Positions 8,037 to 15,149 of a stretch of 64,000 nt of DNA are shown here, piece after piece. This DNA is from Comamonas testosteroni (lineage in GTDB: Bacteria; Pseudomonadota; Gammaproteobacteria; Burkholderiales; Burkholderiaceae_C). Location of the stretch: assembly GCF_030505195.1 (NCBI RefSeq), contig NZ_CP129672.1:1178001-1242000 (forward strand), written 5' to 3'. The notes beneath the pieces were generated by a model. It did no database searches. It was not told the DNA's origin and saw nothing but the letters and a program-made list of their open reading frames with translations. The translations under genes and the position numbers were made by a program. How positions within the stretch are numbered: the first letter of the stretch is position 1; each line of letters starts with the position of its first letter.

Positions 8037-8508
8037 CTATGGAGCTGGTCTTGGCCTGGACCTCAGCTCACGGCGATAGGCGCGCAGCATCTGGCGTGGA
8101 TAGCGGCTGCCATCTGCGAACAGACTTTCTTCGTACTTCTGGCGGAAATGCCGTATATCCAGATCCGATTTGGAAATCCGGCCCCGACCCGCCTTGAAAT
8201 GTTCGACCGCAGCTTTGTGCCATGCACAGAAGATCGCCCAGACCATCAGCTGATGCGCTTCACTCCACGCTTTTGCATGGGGCTTGCGCCATCTCCCAGT
8301 GTGCGGACAGCTGCGGAGACAGACCTCCGTCGCAGGCCATGAGCCGCCCGTCAGAAATCCATATTTGCGATGACCAGAGGCGCAACGCTTCACGAAGCAC
8401 TTTCTTAAATTTCATGGGTTCGCTGAAGGTGCAGGGCTCACGCAAGATCGACAGCACCAGGTCGCACACCATCTCTGACGCCTGCAACCTGGCACGATGC
8501 ACTCTCAC
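8037..8508 (-). pseudogene. Frameshifted hypothetical gene coupled to the DUF4287 gene
   Basis: A GTG start at 8508 overlaps the stop of the upstream DUF4287 gene as GTGA, suggesting translational coupling. This frame runs 82 residues and stops at 8260. Coding-like sequence continues in another frame to 8037 (AHQLMVWAIFCAWHKAAVEHF and a basic tail). Removing one A from the AAAA run at 8272-8275 joins the two parts as APCK-AWSEAHQ into one protein of about 156 residues. So it is either a broken gene, a sequencing error in a homopolymer, or programmed slippage. I recognise no domain. The codon use of the N-terminal extension of the second frame looks non-coding, which supports the joining model. 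Confidence 0.45.
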
Positions 8509-8723
8509 TGGGCACCAGATTGCGCCCGATGGTATGCGACCAGCGCGTTCGCATGTCCATGACCGATGCCATGCTCGAGCTTGAGATACGCGACCTGCTC
8601 CATATGTTTCTTGTCGTGCAGGCCTTCGAGAATCTTGATCCAGTGCGTGACCGGCTGGCCGTAGGTTTTCTCGATGGAGGGAAAGTAGGAGGCCGGGCCT
8701 TTGATCTTCGGTTCAGTTGTCAT
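8505..8723 (-). CDS. DUF4287 domain small protein
   Basis: A 72-residue protein whose sequence (PASYFPSIEKTYGQP, HWIKILEG, HMEQVAYLKLEHGIGHGHANALVAYHRA) fits the DUF4287 family, a small helical domain often found alone or fused to DUF5655 and usually annotated as uncharacterised. The ATG at 8723 has GGAG about 8 nt upstream; a TTG four codons earlier is less likely. The stop codon overlaps the GTG of the next gene by four bases, so the two were probably made together. Function is unknown. Confidence 0.8.
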   Translation of the reverse strand: MTTEPKIKGPASYFPSIEKTYGQPVTHWIKILEGLHDKKHMEQVAYLKLEHGIGHGHANALVAYHRAQSGAQ

Positions 8724-8899
8724 GTGCAGCTCCAAGGGTTGGGTGAAGAGTCATGCGCAAAGCATCACCGAAGCCCGGCCACTTTTCCATCAGGATTGCG
8801 CCGCATGCAACAGATACGGCAGCGCCGCCACTGTGTCTTCCTGCGCCTGTCTTCGGCGGTCAGCCTGCAGGCATCGAAGATACCCGTCGGGGCACCGGC

Positions 8900-9496
8900 T
8901 CACGCCGCCCTCCAGCCTTGCAGCATCAAATCCAGCGCCTGCAAAGCCTCGTTCAGGCGCTCGGGTGGAGCGCCCTCCTCGGCAATCCAGAAAGCCGCTT
9001 CGATCAGGCAGCCGTTGAGCAACCTTGCCAGCGCCGCTGCACTGGCGTTCACGATGACGCCCTGATCAATGAGCTGCTGCAAAAAACCGGCGATAAAAGC
9101 AATGCATTGCTGGTGCTGCTGCCCCTGGTCGGTACCGGTGAGCACAGAGCGTGCATCCTGCAACACAATGCGGCGAATCTCAGCCTCCTGCGCCATGCTC
9201 AGATAGGCGCGGCAATAGGCCAGAAAACCCTCCCATGGATCGGCATGGCCTCGCAGCACAAGCTCCAGCCGCTGGTCCATTTCTTCATCCATCTGCGCCA
9301 CCACGGCAGCCAGCAGACCGGGCTTGCTACCAAAGTGGTGATAGAGCGCGCCGCGCGTCAAACCGGCCTGCGCGGTCAACTCGTCCATGGCTGCCTGGGC
9401 ATAGCCATGCTGGGCGAAAGCGCTGCGCGCCGCGCTGATCAGCTTGGCCCGCGTGGCTTCGATCATGCTGGCACGACTCTGGCGAACTTGGGTCAC
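8900..9496 (-). CDS. TetR-family repressor, likely regulator of the divergent MFS gene
   Basis: 198 residues, a normal TetR length. The N-terminal helix-turn-helix reads AARSAFAQHGYAQAAMDELTAQAGLTRGALYHHFGSKPGLL, a textbook TetR DNA-binding domain at roughly residues 17-60; the rest is an all-helical ligand domain. The GTG at 9496 is preferred because GGGAG lies about 6 nt before it; an ATG at 9466 is the alternative. It is transcribed away from an MFS transporter with a 120-bp gap that holds two palindromes of the same family, so it most likely represses both genes until an effector binds. The inducer is unknown. Confidence 0.88.
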   Translation of the reverse strand: MTQVRQSRASMIEATRAKLISAARSAFAQHGYAQAAMDELTAQAGLTRGALYHHFGSKPGLLAAVVAQMDEEMDQRLELVLRGHADPWEGFLAYCRAYLSMAQEAEIRRIVLQDARSVLTGTDQGQQHQQCIAFIAGFLQQLIDQGVIVNASAAALARLLNGCLIEAAFWIAEEGAPPERLNEALQALDLMLQGWRAA

Positions 9497-9513
9497 TGCG
9501 AACTCCCGGCAAT

Positions 9514-9538
9514 ATTCACATACAAAGCGTATGCCAAT
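9514..9538. promoter_or_regulatory. TetR operator copy 1 (degenerate palindrome)
   Basis: ATTCACATAC, five bases, GTATGCCAAT. The layout is identical to the stronger copy at 9570-9598 with a few mismatches in the outer arms. It lies 18 bp upstream of the GTG of the TetR gene, so binding here would block the repressor's own promoter. Confidence 0.65.
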
Positions 9539-9569
9539 CATACGCGCTACATCCCAAACTCCTAGAATG

Positions 9570-9598
9570 TCATTCGCATACACAATGTATGCGAATGA
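9570..9598. promoter_or_regulatory. TetR operator copy 2 (perfect palindrome)
   Basis: TCATTCGCATAC and GTATGCGAATGA form perfect 12-bp inverted arms around ACAAT. It ends 18 bp before the ATG of the MFS gene, in place to block its transcription. The two operator centres are 58 bp apart. Confidence 0.75.
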
Positions 9599-9616
9599 AT
9601 CTATTCAAGGGTTTCC

Positions 9617-10834
9617 ATGTTGAATGCTTACCGCAAGCTGTTTACAGCGCCGGGCAGCACAGGCTTTGTGCTGGCCGGGCTGCTGGCGCGACTGCCGCTG
9701 TCGATGACGGGGATTGGCTTGATCACCATGCTGTCGCAGCAGCGCGGCGCCTACACGCTGGCAGGCATGGTGTCGGCCTGTTTCGCGCTGTCGATTGCCG
9801 TTTTGGCACCGCGCATCTCGGCGTTGGTTGACCGTTACGGCCAGTTCAGGGTACTGCCGTTTGCGGCCGCCAGCAGTGCACTGTCCATGCTGGCCCTGCT
9901 GGCCTGTGCCCACTGGCAGGGACCGGACTGGCTGCTGCTGATACTGGCCGCTGCTGTCGGCAGCCTGCCCAGCATGCCAGCGATGGTTCGCGCCCGCTGG
10001 ACGGCAATCTACAGCGGAACGCCCCAGCTGCAGACCGCGTTTGCACTGGAGGGCGTGCTTGACGATCTGGCCTTTATCGTCGGCCCGCCGCTGTCGGTGG
10101 GCCTCAGCATGCTGCTGTTCCCCGAGGCCGGCCCGCTGGCTGCGGCGCTGTTCCTCATCATCGGCGTAGGCCTGTTTGTGGTGCAACGCCGCACCGAACC
10201 ACCTGTCAGCCCGCAAGCCGACTCGGAAAAAGGCAGGACCTCGTCGATGCTGCGCCAGCCTGTGGTGCGCACGCTGGCGCTGTTCATGCTGGCGCAAGGT
10301 GTCATCGTGGGCGTGATCGATGTGGCCAGCGTGGCCTTCGCCACCGCACAGGGCCAGCCCGGCATGGCCAGTGTGGTGCTGTCCTTCTATGCACTGGGCT
10401 CCTGCGCCATGGGCTTGCTGTTTGGCACGCTGCGCCTGCAGATGCCGCTCAGCCGCCAGATCGTATGGGTCGGTGCATCGGTCGCCATTTCCGCTCTGCC
10501 CCTGCTGCTGGCCAGCAATCTGACCGCGCTGACGCTGGCCGTGCTGCTGGCAGGTATCACCTTTGGCCCGACGATTACCGTGGCCATGAGCCTGGTGGAG
10601 CAACAGGTACAAGCCAATCGCCTGACCGAGGGCATGACCTGGCTGCTGACTGGCCTGGCCAGCGGCGTGGCCCTGGGTGCAGCCGCTGCCGGCTGGCTGA
10701 TCGACCACTGGGGCGCACAGCAATCGTTTGTGCTGACGCTGCTGGCGGGCGGCGCCATGTGGCTGTGGGGCGTGCAGGCCGGACGGCAAGCCGACCGGGC
10801 GTCCGCACCGGGCATGAGAGCCATCAACATGTGA
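9617..10834 (+). CDS. MFS transporter, probable drug or metabolite exporter
   Basis: A 405-residue, strongly hydrophobic protein with about twelve predicted membrane helices. The segment RISALVDRYGQFRVLP after the second helix matches the MFS loop 2-3 motif (D-R-x-G). The short hydrophilic central stretch (RRTEPPVSPQADSEKGR) marks the boundary between the two six-helix halves. AAGGG lies about 6 nt before the ATG. The divergent TetR gene and the operator overlapping its upstream region point to an inducible exporter. The substrate cannot be assigned. Confidence 0.85.
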   Translation: MLNAYRKLFTAPGSTGFVLAGLLARLPLSMTGIGLITMLSQQRGAYTLAGMVSACFALSIAVLAPRISALVDRYGQFRVLPFAAASSALSMLALLACAHWQGPDWLLLILAAAVGSLPSMPAMVRARWTAIYSGTPQLQTAFALEGVLDDLAFIVGPPLSVGLSMLLFPEAGPLAAALFLIIGVGLFVVQRRTEPPVSPQADSEKGRTSSMLRQPVVRTLALFMLAQGVIVGVIDVASVAFATAQGQPGMASVVLSFYALGSCAMGLLFGTLRLQMPLSRQIVWVGASVAISALPLLLASNLTALTLAVLLAGITFGPTITVAMSLVEQQVQANRLTEGMTWLLTGLASGVALGAAAAGWLIDHWGAQQSFVLTLLAGGAMWLWGVQAGRQADRASAPGMRAINM

Positions 10835-10878
10835 ATCAGCCGCTATCGCTTATTGAGCAATTGGTTCCCGATATCTTT

Positions 10879-11802
10879 TCAGGATTCTTTCTGCGTGGGT
10901 GCCGCAGCCGGCAGAGCCAGGCCAGGTGCCCGTGCCAGCGCAATGAAGGCCTGCAGGTAGTCGGTATGCAACTCTGACTCGCGCGCACCGAGGTAGATTT
11001 GCTTGGCGATCCCCTTGCTGCCCAGCTTCAAGGGTACGACTGCCATCTTTTCGGCATATTCGAGAGCCAGCCAGCGCGGCAGGGCCGCGACCCCACGGCC
11101 GCTGGCGACCATCTGCATCATGATGTCGGTGGTCTCTATGGTTTTATGGCGCCTGGGGGCAATGCCTTTGGGCAGCAAAAACTGGGTATAGATGTCAAGC
11201 CGGTCCACGGCCACGGGGTAGGTAATCAGCACCTCGCGGGACAGATCACCAGGCTTGACATGACCGGCCTGGGCCAGGGTGTGATTCGCCGCAACGACCA
11301 GCACCTGCTCGTAGTCAAAAACGGGCTCAAAGTGCAGACCCGGCTTGAATAACGGATCGGGCGTGACCAGCATGTCGATCTCATAGCCGAACAGCGCACC
11401 GATGCCGCCAAACTGGAACTTCTGCTTCACGTCCACATCCACATCGGGCCAGGCGGCCAGATAGGGTGAGACGATTTTCAGCAGCCACTGGTAGCAAGGG
11501 TGGCATTCCATGCCAATGCGCAAGCTGCCGCGCTCTCCCTGGGCAAATTGCTGCAAACGCGACTCGGCCAGATCCAGCTGAGGCAGCACGCGATTGGCCA
11601 CTGCCAGCAGGTATTGACCCGCCTGCGTCAGGCGCAGGCTGCGCCCTTCACGCAGCCAGACATCGGTGCCGAGTTGGCCCTCCAGCTTTCTCATGCTGTG
11701 GCTCAGGGCGGACTGAGTGACGCACAGCACATCGGCCGCCGCAGTCAAAGAGCCTTGCTTTTCAACCTCTTGCACGATGGCGAGATGGATACGCTCAATC
11801 AT
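10879..11802 (-). CDS. metR: LysR-type regulator MetR
   Basis: A 307-residue LysR protein. The winged helix-turn-helix (GSLTAAADVLCVTQSALSHSMRKLE) is at about residues 18-50, and the effector part contains RIGMECHPCYQWLLKI and FEPVFDYEQVLV, which line up closely with E. coli MetR (IAIECHSCIQWL, SPMFDYEVRLV). MetR uses homocysteine as co-effector to activate methionine genes. It is divergent from metE, the standard arrangement, with a canonical MetR box four bases before its own start codon. ATG at 11802 is chosen because it matches the family start (MIE). Confidence 0.93.
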   Translation of the reverse strand: MIERIHLAIVQEVEKQGSLTAAADVLCVTQSALSHSMRKLEGQLGTDVWLREGRSLRLTQAGQYLLAVANRVLPQLDLAESRLQQFAQGERGSLRIGMECHPCYQWLLKIVSPYLAAWPDVDVDVKQKFQFGGIGALFGYEIDMLVTPDPLFKPGLHFEPVFDYEQVLVVAANHTLAQAGHVKPGDLSREVLITYPVAVDRLDIYTQFLLPKGIAPRRHKTIETTDIMMQMVASGRGVAALPRWLALEYAEKMAVVPLKLGSKGIAKQIYLGARESELHTDYLQAFIALARAPGLALPAAAPTQKES

Positions 11803-11805
11803 CTG

Positions 11806-11818
11806 TGAACACAATTCA
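11806..11818. promoter_or_regulatory. MetR box
   Basis: TGAA, CACAA, TTCA: an exact match to the MetR consensus TGAA-N5-TTCA. It lies beside the metR start codon and 114 bp upstream of the metE start, where MetR would both activate metE and control its own gene. Confidence 0.75.
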
Positions 11819-11820
11819 TG

Positions 11821-11855
11821 GATACATGAGAAACAACCATTTTACTTCATGTATC
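11821..11855. promoter_or_regulatory. Second inverted repeat in the metR-metE region
   Basis: GATACATGA and TCATGTATC are perfect 9-bp inverted arms separated by 17 nt. It sits just downstream of the MetR box on the metE side. It may be a further regulator site or part of the metE promoter region; the binding protein is not known. Confidence 0.4.
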
Positions 11856-11931
11856 GATTCCAAGAACATCCAGTTCGCTGACCCAAGCCACTCTGGCCAT
11901 GGGCTAAAAAATCACAAGACTGGATTTCTGC

Positions 11932-14253
11932 ATGACGACTATTCACAACCTGGGCTTTCCACGCATCGGCACAAAGCGCGAACTGAAGTTCGCGCTGGAG
12001 TCCTACTGGAGAGGCGAATCCTCGCGCGATGCGCTCAAGGCGCTGGGCGCCGAGCTGCGCCAACGCCACTGGGCCGCGCAGCAAGAACTGGACTGGGTGC
12101 CTGTGGGTGACTTCGCGTTCTACGACCAGGTACTGGACATGAGCTTTACGCTGGGCAATCTGCCCGAACGGGTGCAAGGCTTCGAAGGCGATACGCTGGA
12201 CAACTACTTTCGCGTGGCCCGTGGCCGCTCGGCGATCACGACCGAATCCCGCAGTACCGGCCACACCCGCTGCTGCGCTGGCGTCGCCGCGGGCGAGATG
12301 ACCAAGTGGTTTGACACCAACTACCACTACATCGTGCCCGAGTTCAGCTCGGCCACTGAATTCAAGCTTGATGCAGCGCGCCTGCTGGAACAACTGGCCG
12401 AAGCCAGGACACAAGGCATAGCAGCCAAACCCGTACTCATCGGCCCCGTCACCTATCTGGCGCTGGGCAAGGCTAAGGACGGCACCAGCAAGCTGGAGCT
12501 GCTGCAACGTCTGCTGCCCGTCTATGCCCAATTGCTGGATGCGCTGGCGACCCAAGGCGTGGAATGGGTGCAGATGGACGAGCCCATCCTGGTGACCGAG
12601 CTCGATGCCGACTGGCAACACGCGTTCAACACCGCATACCACCACCTCAAAAGCTGCAGGATCAAGCTGCTGCTGGCCACGTATTTCGGTCAGTTGGCTG
12701 AAAACAAATATCTGGCAGCGAACCTGCCCGTAGCCGGCCTGCACATCGATGCCATCAACGGACAGGATGATGTGCAACAGTTGCTGGGGCTGCTGCCCGC
12801 GCACAAGGTGCTGTCGCTGGGCGTGATCAATGGCCGCAATATCTGGAAAACCGATCTGGCTGCCGTGCTGGACTGGGTGGAGCCGCTGGCCGAACGCCTA
12901 GGCGACCGCCTCTGGATTGCGCCATCGTGCTCCTTGCTGCATGTACCCGTGGATCTGAACAGCGAACAAAAGCTGGATGCAGACATCAAATCATGGCTGG
13001 CTTATGCGCACCAAAAGCTTGATGAGCTGCGCGTGCTGGGCGAGGCTCTGCGCCATGGCCGAGACTGCGTCAAGGCCGAACTGGCGGACAACGCTGCCGC
13101 TCTGGCCACACGCCGTACATCGCCTCGCGTTCACAACCCTGCGGTGCAGGCCGCAGTCAGGCAGATCAGTGCCAAACTGGGCCAACGCCAGAGCAGCTAC
13201 GAAGTACGCGCTGCCGAGCAAGCCCGACTGCTGAAGCTGCCAGCCTTCCCGACCACCACCATTGGCTCTTTTCCCCAGACGGCAGAGATCCGCCAGGCGC
13301 GCAGCGAATTCAAGGCTGGTCGCCTGGACTTCTCCCGCTACCAAGGCGCCATGCGCGCCGAGATTGAACGCTGCGTGCAAGAGCAGGAGGCTCTGGGACT
13401 GGACGTGCTGGTGCATGGCGAGGCCGAACGCAACGACATGGTCGAGTACTTTGGCGAGCAACTCGATGGCTATGCCTTCAGTCAGTTCGGCTGGGTGCAG
13501 TCCTATGGCTCACGCTGCGTCAAGCCTCCCATCCTGTTCGGCGACATCAGCCGCCCCAAGGCGATGACGACGGAATGGATCCAGTACGCCCAGTCCTTGA
13601 CCCGCAAACCCATGAAAGGCATGCTGACAGGCCCGGTCACCATCCTGAACTGGTCATTCGTGCGCGATGACCAGCCACGCTCCACATCCTGCTATCAGTT
13701 GGCACTGGCTATTCGCGCAGAAGTGCTGGATCTGGAAAGAGCCGGCGTGCGCGTGATCCAGATCGACGAGGCAGCATTGCGTGAGGGCTTGCCATTGCGT
13801 CAATCACAATGGAAAGAATATCTGCACTGGGCCGTGGAAGCGTTTCGCATCAGTGCCAATGGCGTTGCCGATGCAACCCAGATTCACACCCATATGTGCT
13901 ATTCGGAGTTCAACGACATCATTGCTTCGATTGCAGCCATGGACGCTGATGTGATCACCATAGAAACTTCACGCTCGGACATGGAGTTGCTGGAGGCATT
14001 CGAGCACTTCGATTACCCCAATGAGATCGGCCCGGGCGTCTATGACATCCACTCTCCCAACATTCCCACCAAGGCAAACATCGTGGAGCTCATGCAAAAA
14101 GCCGCAAAACGCATTCCCACCGAACGCCTTTGGGTCAACCCTGACTGCGGCCTCAAGACACGTCAGTGGGCTGAAGTGATTCCTGCACTGCAGCACATGG
14201 TGGAGGCTGCCAAGACATTGCGTCAGAGCGTAAAGCTGGCCGAGCCCGTCTGA
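11932..14253 (+). CDS. metE: Cobalamin-independent methionine synthase
   Basis: 773 residues, full length for MetE (two fused TIM barrels). It transfers the methyl group of 5-methyltetrahydropteroyltri-L-glutamate to homocysteine, the last step of methionine synthesis. The N-terminus shows [20 protein letters not shown], the C-terminal half begins near TTIGSFPQT, and the zinc ligands are readable as H654 and C656 (in HTHMCYSEF), E678 (in TIETSRS) and C739 (in NPDCGLKTR). No Shine-Dalgarno sequence is evident before the ATG. It is divergent from metR with a MetR box between them and is followed by a clear terminator, so it is monocistronic. Confidence 0.97.
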   Translation: MTTIHNLGFPRIGTKRELKFALESYWRGESSRDALKALGAELRQRHWAAQQELDWVPVGDFAFYDQVLDMSFTLGNLPERVQGFEGDTLDNYFRVARGRSAITTESRSTGHTRCCAGVAAGEMTKWFDTNYHYIVPEFSSATEFKLDAARLLEQLAEARTQGIAAKPVLIGPVTYLALGKAKDGTSKLELLQRLLPVYAQLLDALATQGVEWVQMDEPILVTELDADWQHAFNTAYHHLKSCRIKLLLATYFGQLAENKYLAANLPVAGLHIDAINGQDDVQQLLGLLPAHKVLSLGVINGRNIWKTDLAAVLDWVEPLAERLGDRLWIAPSCSLLHVPVDLNSEQKLDADIKSWLAYAHQKLDELRVLGEALRHGRDCVKAELADNAAALATRRTSPRVHNPAVQAAVRQISAKLGQRQSSYEVRAAEQARLLKLPAFPTTTIGSFPQTAEIRQARSEFKAGRLDFSRYQGAMRAEIERCVQEQEALGLDVLVHGEAERNDMVEYFGEQLDGYAFSQFGWVQSYGSRCVKPPILFGDISRPKAMTTEWIQYAQSLTRKPMKGMLTGPVTILNWSFVRDDQPRSTSCYQLALAIRAEVLDLERAGVRVIQIDEAALREGLPLRQSQWKEYLHWAVEAFRISANGVADATQIHTHMCYSEFNDIIASIAAMDADVITIETSRSDMELLEAFEHFDYPNEIGPGVYDIHSPNIPTKANIVELMQKAAKRIPTERLWVNPDCGLKTRQWAEVIPALQHMVEAAKTLRQSVKLAEPV

Positions 14254-14283
14254 ACGCAAGCATCCCCCCGTCCTCTCCGACTC

Positions 14284-14309
14284 GCCCAAGGCATTGTCTT
14301 GGGCTTTTT
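14284..14309 (+). terminator. Rho-independent terminator of metE
   Basis: GCCCAAG and CTTGGGC pair over 7 bp around a 7-nt loop and are followed by five T. It begins 30 nt after the metE stop. Confidence 0.8.
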
Positions 14310-14430
14310 CATAGCGAAAGGACATCGCCTGCAGCAGCCCGAGTTGCATAGGGTGATGCAGATGTGGCGCTGGTCTCCAAGACTCGCCGGCATATGGAGC
14401 ACCTCAGCCCGCCGATACCAAGCGCACAAA

Positions 14431-14465
14431 GCAAAAAGCCCTGCAGACTTTCATCTGCAGGGCTT
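14431..14465 (-). terminator. Rho-independent terminator of the tRNA-Gly/Cys operon
   Basis: Read on the minus strand, a perfect 12-bp stem (AAGCCCTGCAGA with TCTGCAGGGCTT) closes a 6-nt loop and is followed by a T-run. It starts 13 nt after the CCA end of tRNA-Cys. Confidence 0.85.
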
Positions 14466-14477
14466 GTGCCACTAGTT

Positions 14478-14551
14478 TGGAGGCGCGAACCAGAGTCGAA
14501 CTGGTCTAACCGGATTTGCAATCCGGGGCATAACCGCTTTGCTATCGCGCC
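14478..14551 (-). tRNA. tRNA-Cys (GCA)
   Basis: On the minus strand the gene begins GGCGCGATAGC and ends TCGCGCC-T-CCA, with CCA encoded. The 7-bp acceptor stem is perfect; the anticodon stem CCGGA/TCCGG encloses TTGCAAA, giving anticodon GCA (complement of 14517-14519). It is the last gene of a five-tRNA transcript, 15 nt after the nearest tRNA-Gly. Confidence 0.95.
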
Positions 14552-14566
14552 GCTATCACAAAAATC

Positions 14567-14642
14567 TGGAGCGGGAAAACGGGTTCGAACCGTCGACCTA
14601 TACCTTGGCAAGGTATCGCTCTACCAACTGAGCTATTCCCGC
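14567..14642 (-). tRNA. tRNA-Gly (GCC), copy 4 of the transcript
   Basis: A 76-nt gene with encoded CCA; acceptor GCGGGAA/TTCCCGC, D-arm AGCTCAGTTGGTAGAGC, anticodon stem ATACC/GGTAT around TTGCCAA (anticodon GCC), T-loop GGTTCGAACC. All four tRNA-Gly copies have the same sequence. Confidence 0.96.
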
Positions 14643-14699
14643 ATTCAAAAAGCTTTCACTCTTTGATGCGAACCTGTATTGCTACAGGTTCTGAAAACC

Positions 14700-14775
14700 T
14701 GGAGCGGGAAAACGGGTTCGAACCGTCGACCTATACCTTGGCAAGGTATCGCTCTACCAACTGAGCTATTCCCGC
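14700..14775 (-). tRNA. tRNA-Gly (GCC), copy 3
   Basis: Identical in sequence to the other tRNA-Gly copies, anticodon GCC, CCA encoded. It starts exactly 133 bp from its neighbours on both sides. Confidence 0.96.
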
Positions 14776-14832
14776 ATTCAAAGAGCTTTCACCCTTTGAT
14801 GCGAACCTGTATTGCTACAGGCTCTGAAAACC

Positions 14833-14908
14833 TGGAGCGGGAAAACGGGTTCGAACCGTCGACCTATACCTTGGCAAGGTATCGCTCTACCAACTGAGCT
14901 ATTCCCGC
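14833..14908 (-). tRNA. tRNA-Gly (GCC), copy 2
   Basis: Identical in sequence to the other tRNA-Gly copies, anticodon GCC, CCA encoded. The spacer on its left (14776-14832) differs from the other two spacers by three transitions. Confidence 0.96.
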
Positions 14909-14965
14909 ATTCAAAAAGCTTTCACTCTTTGATGCGAACCTGTATTGCTACAGGTTCTGAAAACC

Positions 14966-15041
14966 TGGAGCGGGAAAACGGGTTCGAACCGTCGACCTAT
15001 ACCTTGGCAAGGTATCGCTCTACCAACTGAGCTATTCCCGC
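14966..15041 (-). tRNA. tRNA-Gly (GCC), copy 1, first of the transcript
   Basis: Identical in sequence to the other tRNA-Gly copies, anticodon GCC, CCA encoded. It is promoter-proximal. The 108 bp upstream to the lon stop codon contain TACAAT -10-like hexamers on the minus strand near 15060 and 15095 but no convincing -35, so the promoter is not resolved. Confidence 0.96.
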
Positions 15042-15149
15042 ATATCTACCGAAGCCCAACATTGTACAACGTTGTTTGCTGCGATGGATGAATTGTAGCG
15101 CAGTTCTGAGCCCTCTCAGAAAAAACGCCACAATTTTCACAAAACAAGC

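Larger units (their letters stand above)
14567..15041 (-). repeat. Tandem array of four 76-bp tRNA-Gly genes with 57-bp spacers (133-bp period)
   Basis: The starts of the four genes are spaced exactly 133, 133 and 133 bp. Spacers 14643-14699 and 14909-14965 are identical; 14776-14832 differs at three positions, all transitions. Each spacer holds a small hairpin (ACCTGTA with TACAGGT in spacers one and three). The array arose by unequal duplication of a gene-plus-spacer unit and has stayed nearly homogeneous. Confidence 0.95.

Noticed and set aside
11819..11931. Cobalamin or SAM riboswitch before metE
   Set aside because: Only about 110 nt are available, there is no B12-box or SAM-box core, and MetR control explains the gene.
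14567..15041. CRISPR-like array (regular repeats with equal spacers)
   Set aside because: The units fold as tRNA-Gly with encoded CCA, and the spacers are nearly identical to each other, which is the opposite of CRISPR spacers.
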